Assembly (NCBI GenBank): GCA_945862545.1
Contig: CAMAYS010000001.1
Span: 1-64,000, forward strand
Direction: 5' to 3'
Length of the DNA: 64,000 bases
Origin: Casp-actino8 sp945862545
GTDB taxonomy: Bacteria; Actinomycetota; Acidimicrobiia; Acidimicrobiales; Ilumatobacteraceae
Below, in pieces: positions 60,134 to 64,000 of this stretch. Each line of letters begins with the position of its first letter. Position 1 is the first letter of the stretch. Made by a program: the position numbers and the translations under genes. The notes beneath the pieces were generated by a model. The model saw nothing but the letters and a program-made list of their open reading frames with translations. It searched no databases and was not told the origin of the DNA.

Positions 60134-61056
60134 CGGAAGGCCGAACGCGGGCGTTGGACAAATTCGTAAGCAATGCTGTCTGGATCGCTAATGAAAGTGA
60201 TCCACATATCTGGTACGGGCGTACCGCTTAACTCAACTTGCATGGGAGGGCGATCAAAAATGGCACCGTTTGAACACATTTCCTCATAAGTGGATCGGGT
60301 GTCATCGACACCCAGTGCGACGCGAAAGATTCCTCGGTGGAAAGGTTCTTTGTAGTGCTTTCCATTTGCAGTCGGTTGTATCCATTGAACGAGTCGCAAC
60401 TCAAAGGGCTCATCAGGGAGGCGAAGCCGAACGAACTCTCCCTCAACTGGTGTGGTGATGCCAAGGAATGCCCCGTCATTAATTGCACCCCGTGAAAGCA
60501 CGACGAAGCCGAGATTCTCATAGAAAGGAAGAGAAGTCTCGATGTCAGTGATCGTGAGTCGAAGATGGTGCATTTGAGTGTCAGTAATCGGCAGTTTCTC
60601 ATCCTCAACAATTTCAAGCGTCACATCATTGGGATCGATGACGGAAGCAACCTTGGTATCAAAGACTGAAGCAGAACGAGAAAGAACACGACAACCGGCT
60701 GAGATCAGCGAGTTAAGAGCGGCCTCGATGTTTGGGACTGAAAGACCGAGTGATTTAATGCCGATACGAAAGGGGTCGGTTGATGGTTGACCGACAGGGG
60801 CCGGGTCAAACCAACCTTGAATCTCAATTGCTGGACTGGTGCGTGGGCCTCGCTGGTCATAAACAAATGAACCTACTGATCGGACATCGCGGTCAATACC
60901 AAGAATCGCTCCGGAACTGTATTGGTCTGTGGTGCGCATGGTGTTCTTCATCTTGAAATTGTTGACAAAGAAGTCGGTCACAATACTGGCATCATCGCAG
61001 CAGTAGCAAACATGAAGAAAACGTCGGGCGGGCAGTTCGGCCACAGAATCAGTCAA
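60130..61056 (-). CDS. Double VOC (glyoxalase/dioxygenase-fold) protein
   Basis: 308 residues with two VOC units (about 10-150 and 160-305). FLHVCYCCDDASIVTDFFVN and MHHLRLTITDIETSLPFYEN open the units. Metal-ligand candidates are the first His and the Glu in AIEIQGW, TLEIVED, FELRLVQW and AYEFVQR, but the third His seen in many VOC metal sites is not evident. It starts at TTG 61056 with a strong GGAGGTG site. Overlaps the fusion gene by 4 bp and heads the operon. Isomerase, hydrolase or dioxygenase activity cannot be distinguished. Confidence 0.8.
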   Translation of the reverse strand: MTDSVAELPARRFLHVCYCCDDASIVTDFFVNNFKMKNTMRTTDQYSSGAILGIDRDVRSVGSFVYDQRGPRTSPAIEIQGWFDPAPVGQPSTDPFRIGIKSLGLSVPNIEAALNSLISAGCRVLSRSASVFDTKVASVIDPNDVTLEIVEDEKLPITDTQMHHLRLTITDIETSLPFYENLGFVVLSRGAINDGAFLGITTPVEGEFVRLRLPDEPFELRLVQWIQPTANGKHYKEPFHRGIFRVALGVDDTRSTYEEMCSNGAIFDRPPMQVELSGTPVPDMWITFISDPDSIAYEFVQRPRSAFR

Positions 61057-61088
61057 CAGACACCTCCAGAGTTTGGGTAATTTTGCAA

Positions 61089-61094
61089 AGTATA
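61089..61094 (-). promoter_or_regulatory. TATACT -10 box of the VOC-thiolase operon
   Basis: Reverse-strand TATACT about 33 bases before TTG 61056, leaving a leader of about 25 bases with GGAGGTG. The palindrome at 61097-61112 lies directly upstream, in the spacer/-35 region. Confidence 0.5.
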
Positions 61095-61096
61095 AC

Positions 61097-61112
61097 TTGA
61101 CGAATAAGTCAA
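61097..61112. promoter_or_regulatory. Operator candidate TTGAC-N6-GTCAA, copy 2
   Basis: TTGACGAATAAGTCAA, perfect 5-bp half-sites, directly upstream of the leftward TATACT. It matches copies at 56100 and 61273 in spacing and half-sites; with copy 3 it also shares the GA after TTGAC. Confidence 0.6.
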
Positions 61113-61259
61113 CTCTGAAGTCCGGGGTTGATCTTGGTGTTCCACCCTTGGTGCTTCAGGTATTTTGCGTTCTTTGGAGGAAGAATTGGGTTTATCCCAT
61201 GAGGTAGCGGACACTGGTATTTGAGGAACCTTGGGTATTCCCTACTTGATACTCGGCGG

Positions 61260-61265
61260 TATAGA
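61260..61265 (+). promoter_or_regulatory. TATAGA -10 box of the hydratase-Rieske operon
   Basis: TATAGA 61 bases before ATG 61327. The palindrome at 61273-61288 would cover the transcription start. No convincing -35 box. Confidence 0.4.
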
Positions 61266-61272
61266 GTGCAAG

Positions 61273-61288
61273 TTGACGATTGTGTCAG
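61273..61288. promoter_or_regulatory. Operator candidate TTGAC-N6-GTCA, copy 3
   Basis: TTGACGATTGTGTCAG, one mismatch in the outer symmetric base. It lies just downstream of a TATAGA box and 38 bp before the hydratase ATG, a position where a bound repressor would block transcription. Confidence 0.55.
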
Positions 61289-61326
61289 GTGGAACCCCCA
61301 TCGGCACCCGAGAGATGGAGATCTGA

Positions 61327-62100
61327 ATGGCCTATGCACCGACGCCACATGTGATTGTTGAACGCGAGGGTCCTTTAGCGATCATCACCTTAAACAACCC
61401 CGACATGATGAACGCCTTCCTGGACGATATGCACGAAGCGATGCGGGAGATCTGGTGGGACCTCGCGGAAGATGATTCGGTGCGCGCTGTGGTGCTTACC
61501 GGCGCGGGTAAAGCTTTCTCCGCCGGTGGAGATATCCCCAGTTTCATTAAAAGTTATGAGGATCCCGATTATCGTCGTCGCTCTCTACGTGGCGCAAAGC
61601 GCTTGATGGAAGCTCAAGCAGAATTTCCCAAGCCAGTAGTGGCAGCAGTTAACGGAGCCGCAGTTGGACTTGGATGCAACGTGGCTTTGTGCTGTGACAT
61701 CGTATTTATGGCCGACACTGCTTTTCTAGCTGATACGCACGTCAGTATCGGCCTGGTCTGTGGTGACGGTGGTGCAGTCTTTTGGCCGCTACTTATGGGT
61801 CTTTTGAAGTGTAAGGAATATTTGTTGACTGGTGACCGCATCCCTGCTGCAAAAGCGCTCGAACTCGGACTAGCCAATCGTGTCGTTCCGAGAGATGAGT
61901 TGATGGATCAAGCAAAGGCGTTTGCGATGAAGTTGGCTGCCCAGCCCCATCAGGCAATTCAAGAAACTAAGCGCGCTCTCAACCTCCATTTGCAAGAAAT
62001 GATTTTGCGGGTAGCCCCTTTTGCCCTCTCGGCCGAAGCTGAATCATTCGCAACTGCAGATATAAAAAAGACCATTGACGGTTTTAAGAATAAAAAGTAA
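61327..62100 (+). CDS. Enoyl-CoA hydratase/isomerase family protein
   Basis: 257 residues. GPLAIITLNNPDMMNAFLDD, GAGKAFSAGGDIPSFI and AAVNGAAVGLGCNVALCCDI are crotonase motifs; GLVCGDGGAVFWPLLMG carries the acidic region. First gene of a rightward operon with a Rieske oxygenase and an alpha/beta hydrolase. A GAGATGGAG-rich ribosome-binding site precedes ATG. Confidence 0.94.
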   Translation: MAYAPTPHVIVEREGPLAIITLNNPDMMNAFLDDMHEAMREIWWDLAEDDSVRAVVLTGAGKAFSAGGDIPSFIKSYEDPDYRRRSLRGAKRLMEAQAEFPKPVVAAVNGAAVGLGCNVALCCDIVFMADTAFLADTHVSIGLVCGDGGAVFWPLLMGLLKCKEYLLTGDRIPAAKALELGLANRVVPRDELMDQAKAFAMKLAAQPHQAIQETKRALNLHLQEMILRVAPFALSAEAESFATADIKKTIDGFKNKK

Positions 62101-62188
62101 AGAAATCTTGACTTAGTCGGTGGACTTTGTGATGCGCAATCGCGCGCTATTCCAACAAATTTTTGCAAATCAGAAGGTGGAAAACGAG

Positions 62189-63181
62189 ATGAAGGTTCCG
62201 TTTACTTGGAGACCAACGGGCTGGTTCATGGTGGCATGGAGCGCGGAAATTGCTCCTGGAGGTGTGAAGGCCCTGCAATATTTTGCTGGCCATCAGGTGG
62301 CTTACCGGACGTTGGAAGGGGAGTTGCATATCCTTGACGCCCACTGTCCTCATCTTGGTGCTCATCTTGGTCATGGCGGCAAGGTGGTCGATGACTGTAT
62401 CCAGTGCCCATATCACGGATGGGGTTACGGACCTGATGGTGTGAATCGGTTCATTCCTTATGAAGATTCTCCAAATCTCTCGCACCGCTTACGCAAGTGG
62501 CATGTTGACGAGCGACATGAGTGTGTTTTTATGTGGCATGACCCAAAAGGCGGTGCACCGCGCTGGGAATTACCAGATATATGGAACGTTGTTGAGGGCA
62601 CCGAGTCGGCGCCGGGGAAGAATTACCGGGCTTACCCTGAACTTTCAATTAAATATGAACGCGAGTTAGTTCATCCTCAAATCACTTTGGAGAATGCTCC
62701 AGACAGTGTGCACTTCAAGTTCGTACATGGGGCAACGGTGACTCCGGTGTTGATGGAGTGGAAAATTGAAGGACCTTTATATATTGCCACGTCGGGTTGG
62801 CCGGTTATGGCGAAAGATGGAGAGCAGCGTCTGGCGTTGATTAACACATCAATATCTTGCGGAGTTGGTGGGGCAATGGCATTTATGCGCGGGGCTCATC
62901 CATATCGTCTTATCTTTTTCACAACACCGATTGATGATGAGTCATCGGCAATGTTCTATTCAATCTGGTGGCCCAAAATGGATGGTGATGAAAGTGAGAT
63001 CCCACCGCAGAGCGTTCGTGACACTGTTCAGCGGGACTTTCTAACGACCCTTGAAGAAGATCTTGGGATCTGGAGGAATCAGGTGTATGTCGAGACCCCA
63101 GCGTTCGCTAAGCAGGATGCCAAACCATATGGTGCGATGCGCAAGTGGGCGAAACAGTTCTATGAAGTCGGTGAGAAGTGA
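62189..63181 (+). CDS. Rieske non-haem iron oxygenase, large subunit (KshA-like)
   Basis: 330 residues from ATG 62189 (MKVPFTWRPTGWFMVAW), with GGTGG eight bases upstream; the frame is open to GTG 62120 and ATG 62132, also preceded by GGTGG, so 19-23 more residues are possible. Rieske [2Fe-2S] ligands: C53-x-H55 and C73-x2-H76. Mononuclear iron site: D172, H175 and H180 in NAPDSVHFKFVH. The layout resembles ketosteroid 9-alpha-hydroxylase oxygenases. It needs a reductase, not present in this window. Hydroxylation of a ring substrate is the likely job; the true substrate is unknown. Confidence 0.9.
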   Translation: MKVPFTWRPTGWFMVAWSAEIAPGGVKALQYFAGHQVAYRTLEGELHILDAHCPHLGAHLGHGGKVVDDCIQCPYHGWGYGPDGVNRFIPYEDSPNLSHRLRKWHVDERHECVFMWHDPKGGAPRWELPDIWNVVEGTESAPGKNYRAYPELSIKYERELVHPQITLENAPDSVHFKFVHGATVTPVLMEWKIEGPLYIATSGWPVMAKDGEQRLALINTSISCGVGGAMAFMRGAHPYRLIFFTTPIDDESSAMFYSIWWPKMDGDESEIPPQSVRDTVQRDFLTTLEEDLGIWRNQVYVETPAFAKQDAKPYGAMRKWAKQFYEVGEK

Positions 63182-64000
63182 CTCAATTAGAGGTCGACGA
63201 CAGGTTTGAAGATGTACATCGATCGGGACTATTTGTTCACGAGATCAATCTTGGAGCTCCTGGGGCAAAAGTGATCCTTGTTCATGGTGCTCCAGATCGA
63301 AGCAAAAACTTCGCAAGAGTTTTAGATGAACTCGGTCTTGCATCTCCGGTCACTATTTATGATCGTCGTGGCTATGGGCGCTCAATGGATGCAGGTGCTT
63401 TGGGTGGAGGTTTCACCCAGCACGCTGAGGATTTGATTGACATTATTGATCAGCAACCAGCCATCGTCATTGGCCAAAGTGCTGGAGGAGCGATTGCATT
63501 GCAAGCGTCAATTATGGCACCCGATAAATTTTTAGCGCTCGGGGTGTGGGAGCCGCCGATGGTGGCCCATGAATGGTGGGGGGGCCGTTCTGAATGGCAC
63601 CGCACTCAAGCCTGGGTGGCCTACAGCGACATGGAGCGCGTGGGTGAAGATATCAACCGTTCAATCATCGGCAATGAACGATGGGATTCACTGACGGCAG
63701 AGACGAAGGATCTACTTCGTAGCGAGGGTCGAGCCTTTTGGGCAGATATGGAATCTCAAACGATCCCCTTGTTCAACCCAGAGCAAGTAACGGTTCCAGT
63801 GATCGTGGGCAAAGGGACTGTGCACAGTTTTGAGCACCTCGGTGTCGCTCATCGGCGATTGTCGGAACGATTGTCGGCTCCGTTATGGGTTGGCGAAGGA
63901 GCCTCGCACGCGGCGCATGTAACGCATGCTCCAATATGGGCTGACTTTACGCGTGAAGTCATTCATCTCGCAAGGTCGCAGAGTGGGGTGCAAGTTCGGT
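63178..64000 (+). CDS. Alpha/beta hydrolase, cut by the window end
   Basis: At least 274 residues from GTG 63178, which overlaps the Rieske stop (GTGA); no stop is reached. Oxyanion motif VHGAPDRSK, DRRGYGRS, nucleophile S101 in VIGQSAGGAIA, and late His in EGASHAAHVTHAP. A complete-looking hydrolase of the type that opens esters or ring-cleavage products, likely lacking only its last residues here. Third gene of the rightward operon. Confidence 0.88.
   Translation, partial: MTQLEVDDRFEDVHRSGLFVHEINLGAPGAKVILVHGAPDRSKNFARVLDELGLASPVTIYDRRGYGRSMDAGALGGGFTQHAEDLIDIIDQQPAIVIGQSAGGAIALQASIMAPDKFLALGVWEPPMVAHEWWGGRSEWHRTQAWVAYSDMERVGEDINRSIIGNERWDSLTAETKDLLRSEGRAFWADMESQTIPLFNPEQVTVPVIVGKGTVHSFEHLGVAHRRLSERLSAPLWVGEGASHAAHVTHAPIWADFTREVIHLARSQSGVQVR

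Noticed and set aside
60962..60977. TTGACAAAGAAGTCGG inside the VOC gene
   Set aside because: The second half-site is imperfect and it lies in coding sequence.
62109..62121. TTGACTTAGTC before the Rieske gene as a fourth operator copy
   Set aside because: The spacing is three bases, not six, and the second half-site is incomplete.
1..64000. CRISPR arrays, tRNA/rRNA genes, transposases, attachment sites
   Set aside because: No regularly spaced repeats, no cloverleaf or rRNA-like sequence and no transposase or integrase frames were found by reading.

Overview
The window reads as a chromosomal segment of an actinobacterium, most likely class Acidimicrobiia. This is inference from three things: the high-Gram-positive order of the ribosomal and cell-wall block (secY-adk-infA-rpmJ-rpsM-rpsK-rpsD-rpoA-rplQ-truA-rplM-rpsI-glmM-glmS-acpS-nnr-alr), zinc-type S14 and L36, and a dense CoA-thioester catabolic neighbourhood typical of that class. 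I saw no rRNA, tRNA, CRISPR array, insertion sequence or prophage gene.

Bases 1-25,066 are core genome, all on the + strand. A cut-off coiled-coil/membrane ORF and a gene-free leader with two strong nested hairpins come first. Then follow rplC to rplO, secY, adk, infA (apparently starting at CTG), rpmJ, rpsM to rplQ, truA, rplM-rpsI, glmM, a greatly enlarged GlmS-like protein (1136 residues), acpS, a bifunctional NAD(P)HX repair enzyme and alr. rpsJ is not next to rplC and map is not between adk and infA.

Bases 25,100-43,700 hold a tandem type III CoA-transferase, a DUF2889 protein, a phosphoesterase - Ltp2-like thiolase-fold - DUF35 - MFS operon, two AMP-forming acyl-CoA ligases flanking a MaoC-type hydratase, two acyl-CoA dehydrogenases, two enoyl-CoA hydratases, an aminoglycoside-phosphotransferase-fold kinase, a split-barrel flavin/F420 protein and a FadR-type regulator. 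Two divergent dehydrogenase/ligase promoters share almost the same AT-rich palindrome, which suggests a small regulon.

Bases 43,692-64,000 hold a HAD-acyl-CoA-ligase fusion, then leftward operons: hydratase - LLM oxidoreductase - amidohydrolase - unknown AttH-like protein; and hydratase - ligase - amidohydrolase - TetR. A quinone oxidoreductase follows. The last leftward operon is VOC protein - thiolase-fold/DUF35 fusion - thiolase - aldo/keto reductase - alpha/beta hydrolase - amidohydrolase. Opposite it runs a rightward operon of hydratase - Rieske oxygenase - alpha/beta hydrolase, cut by the window end. Three copies of a TTGAC-N6-GTCA palindrome sit before these last transcription units. 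Together the set looks like a pathway that oxygenates a cyclic or polycyclic substrate (steroid-like is plausible, not shown), activates it as a CoA ester and shortens it by beta-oxidation and retro-aldol or thiolytic steps. Many accessory genes appear to be leaderless: a TANNNT box lies 5-8 nt before the start codon, and several divergent pairs share one palindromic -10 box.
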